From: Coleophoma eucalyptorum
Lineage: Eukaryota > Ascomycota > Leotiomycetes > Helotiales > Dermateaceae
DNA: 64,000 nucleotides
Direction: 5' to 3'
NCBI GenBank assembly: GCA_026120035.1
Contig: JALRME010000019.1
Location: 62,001 to 126,000, forward strand
Below are positions 11,117 to 22,240 of the stretch, in pieces. Both the position numbers and the translations under genes were made by a program. The notes below the pieces were generated by a model. It worked only from the letters and a program-made list of their open reading frames with translations. It was not told where the DNA came from and did no database searches. The first letter of the stretch is position 1, and the number at the start of each line of letters is the position of its first letter.

Positions 11117-12091
11117 GTCTTTGGTCGAAGCTTGAGCAAAGTGGGATAAGGTGGGAGAAATGTTGCCAACGGCGTTGAAATGTGGAAAGGTAGAAAAGGC
11201 AAGAGTGTAGAGAAAGGTTGCTTATCGTGTGACAGGATGCCGAGTTGGAAGCCCAAAGAGGCCCCCCGGCCTTTCTAGTCTTCCGCCCTTTGATATAACT
11301 GCTGCAGCCTGATTGTGTGTCTGCTTCGGACGGCCCCCAAATTGCAAGGGCAATTATTGGTTGGTTGAGAATTGTGGGGCATATCTACGATAGTGCAGAT
11401 AGCCCGACAAACTGGGTTCGCCATGAAAAGGGGGAAGACGTTTGGAAACGCTATGGAGGGTTATTAAATTTCGTTGCGCCTACCTAGGAGGGCAGGAAAT
11501 CCGGATCCTCTAATATATCAACCTATTGCTTACCAATGGTCGAATCTTTATTATGTAGGACCGGCAGGAAGTGGAAATTCCACACATTTGAAATCTTTCT
11601 TCAGTACTGGGTCTTATGATATGCTTTGTTTTATATAGTAGCATTTATCACAACAATCGGCAGATCTAGATGTAACTCTTGGTAAATCTATTATGAATCT
11701 CGCACTAACTCGATCGGTTAACCCTAAATATATGGTTCGCGATTAGGCTTCATATTTTTCATAAGGAAAAACTACTACGTCTGAATAATATACAGGGTTT
11801 TACATCGGCCTGGTCGTAGGAGGCTCTCTTTCCGTTGATGCCACAGAAGGGGGAATCTTAAACAATGAAAAACAAGCACCTAATCATACCGTGGCGGTAA
11901 AATCAGGATATACGAGCCAGCACCTGGAGATAGCCTTATGCGACTGCGCTAATCATACTAACACCGGCACTTTAAAATCACTTGATATAACAACTAACTT
12001 CTGAACTGAAGTCAGCCAGTCAGTATCTGATTAAATAAATGACTAGCCGTGAACTCATGGAAGCGACAACCCCGGATTAAAAGTTCAAAAT
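11117..12091. other. Intergenic upstream of PI synthase
   Basis: Contains the 5' flank of the PI synthase gene and the 3' flank of the Zn2Cys6 regulator. No gene is visible. Confidence 0.55.
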
Positions 12092-14180
12092 TTAAAGAGT
12101 CCCTGGATTCCAAGAATCGGAGTCAGAAGTAAACCAGAACCCATCATGGACGATAAAATTCGCGTTGTCGAAACCTGTTAGTGATTCAAAGGTCATTTGT
12201 ATAGGATCTGGCACTTGAACATTGGCTGGGTGAGCCAATGCCGCTTGCTGTGGATAAGCACAGGGCAGTTCAAGACCGCGCTTACTAAGGCCGCTTTGAT
12301 ATCTATTTCGAGCAGTTTCCCATTGTACAACAAGGAATGCAAAGGAATTATTGTCAGGCTCGACATTAGTTATCATTGCGCTTGCATGCCTTACGCGTTG
12401 GCATATTGCTTCAAGGTAGGACTCCAATTTGATAGTCTGTCGAACGGTTGCAATGTCCCATGTTGGTGATTCAATTCCAAGTGTCAGCTTGATAACAAGG
12501 ATGATGCAGTAATGGAGGCGGGTCCATTCAATGCTGCTCCAGTCCTGCATATCTTCCTGGGGAATTGCGAGGATGGTATCCAAGTAATTCTTTGCCGCCA
12601 GGAGACAGTCAAATAAGACATTGGTGCGAAAAGCAGAGAGGTGTGTATCCATGGCGCCATATAGCCCGATCTCGTACGTATGTGCCTCGGACATATGCCA
12701 AAGGTGATCCAGAAAGGCGCCTTCGACATTAGTAAGATTCAATAAGTCCGGTTTTTTTTGCCGGAATACTCACAATTTGCTGCAACAGATGGAGGTATAC
12801 TATTCCTCCATTCTTGCAGCTGGGCCTTGAATGCTTTGATACAGAACTGCAATCTACGTTCAGTCATTGGATCTTGATAGTTACAGTCACTGTAACCGAA
12901 TAACTCATTGACTTGTTCTCCGTAATGCACAATACGAACGTGGTAAGGAATCATTGCGTCTGTCGGTACAATGCACTCGGCCGCTAAAGATGATGCACAT
13001 TCCTCAATATACGGTGTGAAACTCATGTGATTAACTTTTCTGAGAATCAAAGAGTACCTGTTGCAGAAATTAGCCACATATACTTCGATACCTATGACCA
13101 GCTATTCTGGCATACCTAGTGCATAGGATATAACATCCTATGAAAGCCCGTCTTGCTTCACGATCCCAGAAATCAGGTCCATTTCGACTGAAATCTCGTG
13201 GGCCAGGCTTTGCAAATGTAACTCTCATCTTCTCTTTTTCACTCTCCTTTGGCCTTCGATTGATACTCAAATCAACTACCATGGCTACGGCGAGAGCCGT
13301 GAGTCGGTATACCGACTTGAGATGAAAATGATACCTTGAGAAGATTAGCGTTATAAATACATAGGGACAATATGCACAAACCAGCCAAGATATACCAATA
13401 AGCCTTGTAACATGTCCAAGTTACACTCTCCATCCACTACAAATCGTTCAGACAATATTTTCAAATACTGTTTCTCCAGGGATACTTGTAATGATCTATT
13501 CTGCGACGAAGCGGTAACCAAAATAGACAATAGTAGAACTGGTCCATGGCACCGTAGATCAGACGCGGATACTGAGTCTGGAATAATTACGTATGGAAAA
13601 TAACGAGCCATGTGCCTGTACCGCTTTAATAATGCACCGGCTTGCTCAATTGTAATAAGACCTTGGTCGAAAACATCTAGCAGGTTACCCGCAACTGGAG
13701 TTTCAGTTGCTTGGGCAGATTGGCAGTCGCTCGCTTTAGAAATAGGGTTAGGTGCGGCACCTTGGACTGAGTTATTTTGGCCATGCTCAAGCGCTGGGAG
13801 TTGTTGTTGGCCATTAGCAAGCGCTGCTGTGATTCGGCTGATTTCCTTTTCCAGTTGAGCAACCCGAGTTTGCACTTCACCCGAGTTTGCACTTCACCCG
13901 AGTTAGCACTCTTGTTCTACCCCGCACTGTCTGCAACTCACATCGATCTTTAGGAAGCCGCGGCTGACTGCGAGGGGCTACGCAATCGATGCCTTTTCGA
14001 TGGCATCTAGATACACGCCATTATCAGTAAGGGATTAATGCTTTACTCAACGCCAACACTGAGGTTTGGACCCTACCTTTCACAAACCCCTGGAGTAGAC
14101 TCGTTTGCCAGGCAGCGTGTTTTCTTAGCTCTACATCCCATGCAGGCCCGACTGGCAGGGACAACAGGTTGGGAGTTCAT
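12092..14180 (-). CDS. Zn2Cys6 transcription factor, divergent from MFS transporter
   Basis: Six exons on the minus strand are inferred: 14180-14077, 14006-13942, 13874-13382, 13334-13116, 13057-12774 and 12720-12092 (597 residues, in phase throughout). The binuclear zinc cluster is split by intron 1. Its first half is ACMGCRAKKTRC; its second half is VCERCHRKGIDC, formed across the junction. A linker RSQPRLPKDR and a short coiled coil (RVAQLEKEISRI) follow. The middle carries the fungal-specific transcription-factor domain (LLVYLGWYHFHLKS, AMVVDLSINRRPKE, EARRAFIGCYIL). The start is the ATG at 14180. The gene is divergent from the MFS transporter at 14801 with about 620 bp between, a common arrangement for a pathway regulator and its transporter. 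The acceptor of intron 2 lies in a 17-bp tandem repeat; only the last AG preserves the frame. Confidence 0.85.
13862..13911. repeat. 17-bp tandem repeat multiplying a splice acceptor
   Basis: ACCCGAGTTTGCACTTC occurs at 13862-13878 and 13879-13895, with a degenerate third copy at 13896-13911. On the minus strand each full copy contains a GAAG acceptor, so the regulator's intron 2 has alternative 3' splice sites 17 nt apart. Because 17 is not a multiple of three, the choice decides the reading frame. Confidence 0.85.
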
Positions 14181-14800
14181 TATTCGATCTCAGCAGTCCC
14201 ATGCAGGAGAGATCGCTAGGTAGAGAATCCGGCCTCAAGATATACCGAGGGCCGCCGGACGTTTGCAAGTGAAGGCCAGCAACCAGGGCTATTTCGCTTC
14301 TTTACTCCGGTTTCACGCAGGAGCCAAGGTATGGCCGAGTTTGCTTTATACGTAACAACCGGCTTGATTGATTACCCCCGTTCTCCTTTGTCTTGTAGAG
14401 TCATCAATACAGGATGTGAAGTGCGGCATGAAACATCTCCGGACTCCTCAGTTTGGACATGGGCGTATAAGTCCCATCTTGCCGAAAGCAGTTAGCCCAG
14501 CCCTCGCCTGGCCCTTGTCCTCAGCATTCGTGCCTTCAAACCGTCCGGGGGCCGAGAAAACGGCGCCGCTGCCGAGATCTGCCCTGCCATCACTTTAGTA
14601 GGTGTTAATCCTAGCAGTCGAATTGCTTTCGTTGGCGGTATTATTTACTTCTTCAATCCCGGGAGCAGTTGTTTCTCTTGCTTCCTCAAGATTTTTCCAA
14701 AGCGCGTCCAATTTAAAATTCCACATGATAGAAATACAGGTATCACGTACCACCAATTCCAAACTGATCAGATCGATTCGGCAAAGCAACGCCAGCATCC
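14181..14800. promoter_or_regulatory. Bidirectional promoter with CGG-type half-sites
   Basis: This sequence lies between the Zn2Cys6 regulator (-) and the MFS transporter (+). It holds several CGG/CCG triplets of the kind Zn2Cys6 proteins bind. One is an inverted CGG-N12-CCG at 14230-14247. Another is an everted CCG-N6-CGG at 14552-14563, within a GC-rich run at about 14541-14577. The triplets are seen; that the neighbouring regulator binds them is inference. Confidence 0.4.
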
Positions 14801-16568
14801 ATGGAGGTACCGATGGGTAAAGCCAGCGGAATAAGCATGGAAGAGAAGGGAGTAGAGAACAATAGCGGGCCTGAAATCATTGAAAAGGAAGATTTTGACA
14901 ACAGCATGAGTAAAGATTTGGAAGCTGGGGACACCGCGAGTACTCTCGTAGCCAATCAGCCTTCGGAGGGGCTACGCAGTGAAAGAGGGGATGAGGATGC
15001 TGACCCGAATATTGTATGGTGGGATGGGCCGGATGACCCAGAAAACCCCAAGAACTGGCCAACAAGAACACGATGGGGAATTGTGGCACTTGTCAGTCTC
15101 ATCACTTTCATAACGTATGTATATCTGTTTTGATTGCATTGAAAGCTCAGGCTAATTATCCCAAAGGCCATTGGCATCCTCAATGTTCGCCCCCGGTGTT
15201 TCGAAGCTACAAGCAGAGTTCCATTCAGATAGCGACTTACTGGCAGCTTTTGTCGTCTCTGTCTACGTCTTAGGCTTTGCATTTGGTCCTCTTATTATAG
15301 CTCCACTCTCAGAGATATATGGGCGGCTTCCCATATATTTCAGCTGCAACATCCTCTTTTTCGCTTTCACAATTGGATGTGCCGAGTCCACGAGTATGAA
15401 TATGCTTATTGGCATGCGTTTCCTAGCCGGATCTGTTGGGTCTTGCCCGCTAACCCTTGGTGGAGGAACAATTGCTGATGTGATTGAGCCAGAGAGGAGG
15501 GGTCTTGCTATGGCGCTTTTTTCATTTGGCCCTATTGTGGGACCTGTTATTGGGCCTGTAGGAGGGGGGTTTCTGGTCCAAGCAAAAGGATGGAGATGGG
15601 TTTTCTGGCTATTAACTATCGTGGTAAGTATCGAATGTCTCCAATCTTGAAAGTATCCAAAAAACTTTACTGATATTGGTTTCTTATATTGAGTAGAGCG
15701 GCTGTGCGACTATACTTTGTCTAATCGGTATGAAAGAGACATACGCATCTACCATATTGGAACGTAAGACCAGACGGCTACAAAAATCAACGGGAAATAT
15801 GAGCTTAAGGTCAAAGCTACACCGGCAAATATCCGCAATTGAACTTTTCAAGATCAGTCTCATACGCCCTATGCGTCTGCTCTTCAACCCTGTTGTTTTT
15901 TTCATATCAATATTCATGGCAACAGTATATGGATATATGTATCTTCTTTTCACGACCTACCCAACCGTTTTCGAGGGTACCTATGGATTCACCGGTGGCA
16001 CAGTTGGATTGGCATACATGGGATTCGGCATAGGATCAGTAATCAGCGTCGTGCTCTTTGCAAGATTCAGTGATCGATCTTTAAAACACCTTTCGACCAA
16101 CGATGGCATAAAGCCTGAGCATCGCCTTCCACCTATGATTCCAGGGGGGTTTTTCGTACCAATTGGTCTCTTTTGGTATGGATGGTCAACTCAGGCCCAG
16201 ATCCACTGGATTATGCCAATTATTGGAACAGGCTTTATAGGATTCGGATTAGTCGTCATCTTTGTGCGTATCTCTACTTTTTGGCTACTAAGCTGGCGCT
16301 AATATTTGACTTCATACAGATGTGTGGTCAGACTTATCTAGTAGATGCGTTTGGCATGTATGCTGCCTCCGCTCTGGCAGCAAATGCCGTTTTTCGGTCC
16401 CTATGTGGAGCTTTGCTCCCTCTTGGCGGACTTAAAATGTATAATAAACTTGGCTTAGGATGGGGTAACTCACTACTTGCTTTCATTGCGCTTGCAATGT
16501 GCCCGCTCCCTTTACTATTTTATAAGTACGGTGAGCGGATTCGAATGCGTTATCCAGTTAAGTTGTAG
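14801..16568 (+). CDS. DHA1-family MFS transporter (polyamine/drug H+ antiporter type)
   Basis: Four exons, 14801-15114, 15167-15623, 15697-16263 and 16320-16568, give 528 residues. A hydrophilic N-terminus leads into NPKNWP, the entry motif of fungal DHA1 (TPO1/FLR1-like) transporters. Next come [14 protein letters not shown], the loop-2 signature [10 protein letters not shown], and the motif-C-like helix [17 protein letters not shown]. The C-terminal half has the [20 protein letters not shown] helix typical of the group. About 12 membrane segments are expected in the plasma membrane, exporting a toxic or secondary compound by proton antiport. The divergent Zn2Cys6 gene is its probable regulator. 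The substrate cannot be deduced. Confidence 0.88.
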
Positions 16569-16712
16569 AAAAATGACAGCTCCAAGTAACTTATAGAGTA
16601 TAAGTTTGCTTATTTGCAAAAAAACCATCTATTTAAAAAGCGCTTAGGATGTAGCACACCTACCCGCTCTAGAGGTAGATTCAAGCGACCACAGCTCAAA
16701 TTGGAGAACTAA

Positions 16713-17153
16713 TTCAACGTTTATGTTGACCCAGAAGCAGCTGAGAAAGTGTTCAATGCTGACCTTAAACTCACTCTTCTGCCGCTAGATGTTACCCATC
16801 AGATGCGCTCTAAGCCAGAACGGCTTCTGGCAATGAAAAAGCTGGGAACTAAGTCGGCCATTGCAATAGCTGATATGTTGACCTTCTCAGAACCATTTGA
16901 CCTCAAGAAGTATGCATGGGAAGGAGCTCCTCGTCATGGTCCATGCGTGCCTTTATTTTTATCGGAACCGCATTTATTTTAAGGGAGACATATCAACGTC
17001 GCAGTAGAATTATCCTCTCAGCTTACACTTGGAATGACGGTGGCAGATTGGTGGGGAGTTACAGACAGACCAAAGAATGCATTCTGGGTTCGCTGCGGAG
17101 ATGATAAAAGGTTTTATGAGGTTTTGAATCTAGCACTACCCCGTCTTCCATGA
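16713..17153 (+). pseudogene. Relic of a nucleoside hydrolase (IU-NH family)
   Basis: Family-like blocks run in order: FNVYVDPEAAEKVF, LPLDVTHQ, a middle helix, KKYAWEGAPRHGPCVP, then in other frames HINVAVELSSQLTLGMTVAD and DWWGVTDRPKNAFW. This is the second half of an inosine-uridine-type nucleoside hydrolase, which cleaves ribonucleosides to base and ribose. The N-terminal half with the DTDPGxDD calcium site is absent. Two frame shifts are needed, at about 16955 and 16987. The usual HDPC motif reads HGPC, losing the metal-binding Asp. It lies directly behind the MFS transporter on the same strand. Clearly non-functional. Confidence 0.75.
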
Positions 17154-17843
17154 AATAGTTCGCAGCATTCGGGCGTGAGAGATGTAGCTATCCACTACTG
17201 TACATAGCTTTACGTTACTTCGTGGTTTTGGAAAAATAGGTTATTGGATGGCTAGCATAATTCTCACACTTGACTCGTAATTATATGAATAAAGCCTTTC
17301 TGTTGGAATATCATTATTAGGTCTCGTTTATAAACTCGTTTGCAGTTATGTGACACTAAAAACAGAAGAGGATATTGATACCCTCCTCAGCCTCGTTTGA
17401 CTAAGAAGAATCATCTTCCTTATTACACCACATTCTGACCTGTTATTACAGCTGCAATAAGGTGTATACCAACACTTTCACCACAGAGTTATTTTTAGGG
17501 TCATCTAGAGACTGTGAGTGATACAACAGTAAGGGTATTCATAGACAGCCCTGACCATGGTATGGTTTCTTTAAATTAAAACCAACTAGCTCGCAACTCA
17601 ATTTGCCATCGAAGTAGAAAAAACCATCTATCTGCTCGAATGTGGGTGCTATATAGACGATATGGTTCTAGCTTGCGTAGAATAGCGAGTTGCACTTTAA
17701 AGCACTGGAATTGGCTGTTTACAGGAGATACGATGACTTTTCAAATACAAACTCCCCTCCGTCGTCAAAAGTTAGTCGAAAGAGTAGAAGCCGAATCATA
17801 GATAAGGACCAATCATGATTACGAACAAAACTCGGAGTCTATC
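17154..17843. other. Intergenic, no gene supported
   Basis: AT-rich sequence between the nucleoside hydrolase relic and the 3' end of the O-methyltransferase. No coding frame of note. Confidence 0.5.
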
Positions 17844-19222
17844 CTAAGTCTTAAGCACAGCCTCAATGATGGTCTGGTTCGAATTGGATGGCAAAAATCT
17901 CTTGACTTCCAAGCCTGCGAGAGAGAGAAAATTCCTCCACTGTTTTTCAGACTTGAGTCCGCCAGACATCTGTGACATTTGAATGTCGAGATATGCTTGC
18001 ATCATAGGAGCCCCAGTTGGCGGAGGAACTGGTTCCATAATCAACAATCGTGAATAGCCTGCCTTCATCGCTGCAGTCGTATTTTTTAGGATCTTCTGCC
18101 CTTGGCTATCACTCCAATTCAAGAAAATCTGTCTGAATAGGTAACAAGCCGCACCTGTACGGTTATAGTCAGTTATAGCTCCTGCTATCTTATTCAGAAT
18201 ACAAGGCCTTTACCTTTAATAGGTTGCACATTCTCGAGAAAGTTATATGGTACTGCTTCAATCCCTTCTGGTACTGTAATAAATGGGAGCGTGTCCGGGT
18301 GCTCCTCGAGGATCAATCGGCCTTTCAGTCCTGGCAAATGCTTCCTTACATCGTCGAGCACGTGACCCTGACTTCCACCAACGTCGACTAGAGCAACTTC
18401 ATCTGCAGACTTAATGAGTGGCCCGACCTCGCCTTCAAAATCAAAAATGGAAGCAAATCCTGTTTTGAAGTGAGCTCGCTCCATAGCAACATGCTGTTTC
18501 ATCTGATTGTCAAATCCCTTCCGAGCAGCCGAGTTTGCTCCCAGAGCTTGATAGAAACTCAGAGGTGTTTGATTTCCAAATTGAAATGGTGTTGCGGTCT
18601 CTGAACTAGATCCGGGGTTGCGATACGATGTTGCTGCGAGATATTCGGGCAGAGCCCCAACTCCAGGTGAACTGTGAATGAACAGTCAGTATTTCTTGAA
18701 ACTTCGGTTTTGGTAGATAAGTATCATTACGTGAACTTGACTGTGCTTAAGAATGCTGGGTTTGATAATACATTCGAGAGCTTGTTGTGAGCATAAAGCT
18801 CCTCGCCAAGTTCGTTAAATACCCCGGAAGCAGTAAGAACACGCATGAGACGAACTTCATTTATTAGTATGAGGTTTTGAAGGTTTCTGCGATCGATAAT
18901 TACCAATTAATCGCGATTCGGCTCCAGTTTTCTCAGCTAATTCATCAGCAGTCATTGTCTCTTTTTCCCATGGAGTTAAAATTCCACAATCCCCTGCAGC
19001 ACGATAACATGGGTGTACTGCGTTCTGCAGTGCAAAAGCCATAGCTGCTTCGTGCGGCGCTTGCAATGCTAAAATGAGCTCCGAAGCTGCATTACGCAAT
19101 TGTGCCTTTGCCTTCAAGTTTGCATTTGGATCCTTAGAGAAAGTATTGTAGTAGCCAGTAAGGCGGGTCATTATGTCGTCGAGATCAGCCTCATTTGGCG
19201 TTTTTGAGGCCATGTTGTTCAT
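17844..19222 (-). CDS. Class II (COMT-type) O-methyltransferase with altered catalytic motif
   Basis: Four exons on the minus strand, 19222-18904, 18854-18731, 18671-18214 and 18154-17844, give 403 residues, normal for fungal SAM-dependent O-methyltransferases. An N-terminal helical/winged-helix dimerisation domain (AASELILALQAPHEAAM; LMRVLTASGVF) is followed by the Rossmann domain. Motif I is VDVGGSQG at residues 243-250, and the region before the acidic loop (GRLILEEHP) is intact. The motif that normally carries the catalytic base, R-x-x-x-H-D/N-W, reads RQIFLNWSD here: residue 312 is Leu (codon TTG, 18122-18120). The fold and SAM site look intact but classical proton abstraction should be impaired. 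All introns are 49-59 nt and in phase. Start chosen at MNNMASK; MASK at 19213 is equally possible. It would methylate a hydroxyl of a secondary metabolite if active. Confidence 0.88.
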
Positions 19223-20234
19223 TAGAAGCTTCAAAATCTGAAGACCGATGTATATGAGATGGTCGGGCGTGCAGGGAATGCTAATTATATCAATTCTCCT
19301 CTTATATGTGTCAGATTCTGGTCGAGCCTCATTGGGGTTAATATTGAACTCTATACGATTTATCACATTATTGCGCAAGTTAGTAATATATGATTAGTCA
19401 TGTAAGTTCGGTATCGATGCAGGTGGCTGGGCGAATTGATTTATTCCAAGCGGTCTAGCCTGCAAACGGTAGAAATACAAATAATAACGGATTCGGTTTA
19501 AAATGCAACCAAATATACGAATTAGGTACAAATATTGGTGTGGCTTTTCTCTAAACCTAGTTGATGTCGGCTAGCACAAGTATTAGCTCGTGGTGGTTCC
19601 TGATCTAAAATTCAGGTTGTATTTCCACTTCCCACAATTTGCGAAAACTATTTGAGATCCTTCCCTATAATAGTCCCAGATGATTCCGTGTCTTTAGCTA
19701 AGTTGCATATAGATGAGACTAATGATGCAGTGGGATAACGATCAGGCATCTGTCTATAGTGGGTAATGGGGATTGATAATACAACACGATATGTAAGCTA
19801 TTACGTGAAGTTCTATGTATTTGGTGGCAGCTCATTCATAGAAATAAAAGAAATTGCACTATAATAAAAATTCCGAGGGTGTATAGATGCCTAATCGCTT
19901 TCTGGCAAAGTCTCACTGCTCCTATGCATTCATATGTAGGGCTCTCACTTCCACTTTTACTAGCTTCGCGAAGCACTGTTAGCACTGGATTGATATAGAA
20001 ACTTAGTAGATCCTTTTAATGGTGCAGTTATCGCTATATATGAGGATACTGATTATCATCATTATATACATCTTGTTCTTCGAAGCCAGAAGATCAGGTT
20101 ATACCAGCTTTATGAAAGGAGTACAGTATCTTGGGGATAATGCTACAACATTTGTACTGATAATGATATTAATGCTATTTCTAAAACCTTGTGTATGATT
20201 TGGTTCCAGAGATGCATGACCTTGCAATTCTCGC
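19223..20234. other. Intergenic, AT-rich, no gene supported
   Basis: Holds the 5' flank of the O-methyltransferase and the 3' flank of the secreted protein gene. No feature is recognisable. Confidence 0.5.
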
Positions 20235-21140
20235 CTAGTGAAATACGTCGAGAAGCACGTTGCCGTAGAGTGTGTAGGAGGAATTCATCCTCTCTATATC
20301 GTAGTCATTCCAATATCCTCCCCCAGCGACCTCATATAATGAGGACCAATTTGCAAACTTAGCTTCAGCCTGAACAGGTGTGTTACCGTCCTCTGGCTTA
20401 TCATCGTTGGTCACCCACAGGAGCGGTACTATTTTCATACCTAGGATGGTCTGCCATGTTCCAGGATTATTATTCTGCCCACCATCGTAGCATTGCAAGT
20501 ACACACGATCATACATCCCCGGACTAGCTGTATTGATGCTATTTCCAACCGTAGCCCAGAAATCTGTGTTTGTGTATGGTGCGGAAGTATATTTATATCC
20601 AATTGCGCCGAGCATTGCGGCGAACTCAAGCGTGCTTGACACGTCATAGACGCTTTCGTCATCGTTATTAAATGCATCCAGCATCCATGCATCCTTCAAC
20701 GCCTTGAAGTTCCTGTATAACGGCGTCGCTGGGCTTATTCCAGTGGCATTGATCAAGGTCTCGATATTTATAAAGGTCGCGTCTGCTGAAACAAGCGAGA
20801 CTTCCACTCTGTTGACAGTCGTGTTGCCTGTCTTGAACGATATGATTTTGTCGGCAAGCGCAGCACCTCCCACATATGTGCCGTTGGTTACAACGGGGAT
20901 AGTAACAGCTTGTGCTACACTTCCTGTCGCATAATAGACCAGGTCGCCAGTCGCCAGCACGCCGACGCGGAAGATGACGAGCGTATCAAAGCCAGATGTT
21001 TTGAGAGCCGTCGTGTTCGACTCCAGCACGTCTTTGAATAAGAAAATAGGCTTCCAAGGACCCGTAGCCGTGTCAATGCACCACGAAAGTGGAATGAAAA
21101 AAACCAACTGCCACATCCATAGCGATATGAGAAGCTTCAT
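20235..21140 (-). CDS. Secreted single-exon protein of unknown function
   Basis: An uninterrupted frame of 301 residues begins with a signal peptide (MKLLISLWMWQLVFFIPLSWC). It continues WKPIFLFKDVLES, SGFDTLVIFRVGVL, LKDAWMLDAFNNDDES and YDRVYLQCYDGGQNNNPGTW, and ends in a block around GGGYWNDYDIERM. I recognise this arrangement from fungal extracellular proteins often annotated loosely as 'coagulation factor 5/8 type domain' proteins. The strand pattern (LVIF, DRVYLQCYDGG, KIVPLLWVTND) suggests a TIM-barrel, GH18-like fold without the usual DxxDxDxE. Several N-x-T/S sites fit secretion. No catalytic assignment is made. It has no obvious partner among its neighbours. Confidence 0.8.
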   Translation of the reverse strand: MKLLISLWMWQLVFFIPLSWCIDTATGPWKPIFLFKDVLESNTTALKTSGFDTLVIFRVGVLATGDLVYYATGSVAQAVTIPVVTNGTYVGGAALADKIISFKTGNTTVNRVEVSLVSADATFINIETLINATGISPATPLYRNFKALKDAWMLDAFNNDDESVYDVSSTLEFAAMLGAIGYKYTSAPYTNTDFWATVGNSINTASPGMYDRVYLQCYDGGQNNNPGTWQTILGMKIVPLLWVTNDDKPEDGNTPVQAEAKFANWSSLYEVAGGGYWNDYDIERMNSSYTLYGNVLLDVFH

Positions 21141-22240
21141 TTTTGGAAATCAATGTTTTCTTTACAACGTGGAGAGACTTCCTGTTTTTGAAGGCGCAGG
21201 AATCGTTAGAATTGCGACTAGAGGAAAAGCAAGCACAGCAAAGGATAGGCAAGCTCGATGATCCTTAACTCTTATTTATAAACCGGCAACACTAGCTATA
21301 GAGGCCGTTAAGAGCCCCGGTCAGAGCATGATTGAGCGATATGGTACTCAAAGCCAGGGTATGGTGATTCCTGTGATTCCTGTGCATTAGGCCTGGCCTA
21401 TAGCCGGTACGAAATAGCTCGTTTACCTTGCGCAGCATCCCACCCATAACCCTACGTCCGATGTTACCTTACACGTTATTCTCCGCTTTTATAAAGTACT
21501 TTGTTAACGTTACTTCTTCTTATCAGTATCACTCTCGAATATGTGAGCGATGAGGTATATCAAGCAAACTATAGTTAGTCGATGCGAGACTTTATAGTAA
21601 GGCTTTAAGAGCCGAAATTTCTGAATTTATTTAACCGTCTTTGGGGTAAGCTGGCTCACCTACGAATCAGGACTGCTGCGCCTACGTGTGCGAAACCCTG
21701 AGCAAATCCGATAATAGATCAAGGCACCAGAAATACGACAAGATAAATAGCCAGACAGCTGTCCAGTGCCGGTTTCTTTGTATAGAGCATATCAAGTCGA
21801 CATCTACATACATCTGTGGCGCGTTTATGTTGCTTTATCCCTTTTCTTGGTGTACTCAAGATGACCAACATCAACAGTAATCAGAACAGAATTCGGCGTG
21901 GACGCAGGCAGAATAGCCATTTAGGCTATTGATTTAAGTTAATCAGATAAGGGTTTAATATGGGGCTCATTGCTGGTTTGTACCCTGTAAGGCGATCATC
22001 TGTAAAGGTTGTGTAGTAATATTCGCAAAACTGAAAAGAGGAACAGCCTGCTAAAGCACGAATGCAAATACAATACGTAGTTCTTCATAGTCGCGTCAGA
22101 TGACGAAATTTATTCTGACTTGCAACCTGAAGGCCCATTTTTCTGCGGCTTGTTGACTCTGAAAGACCTTCTGGTTCTCGGAGAAACTCTGCTTTATGAG
22201 CGAGTACACCCATAGCTTTTGACCTATATGATAAACATGA
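21141..22240. other. Intergenic, no gene supported
   Basis: Contains the promoter of the secreted protein gene. A short tandem word (GATTCCTGT twice near 21367-21385) and a few short frames are present, none with recognisable motifs. Confidence 0.45.
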
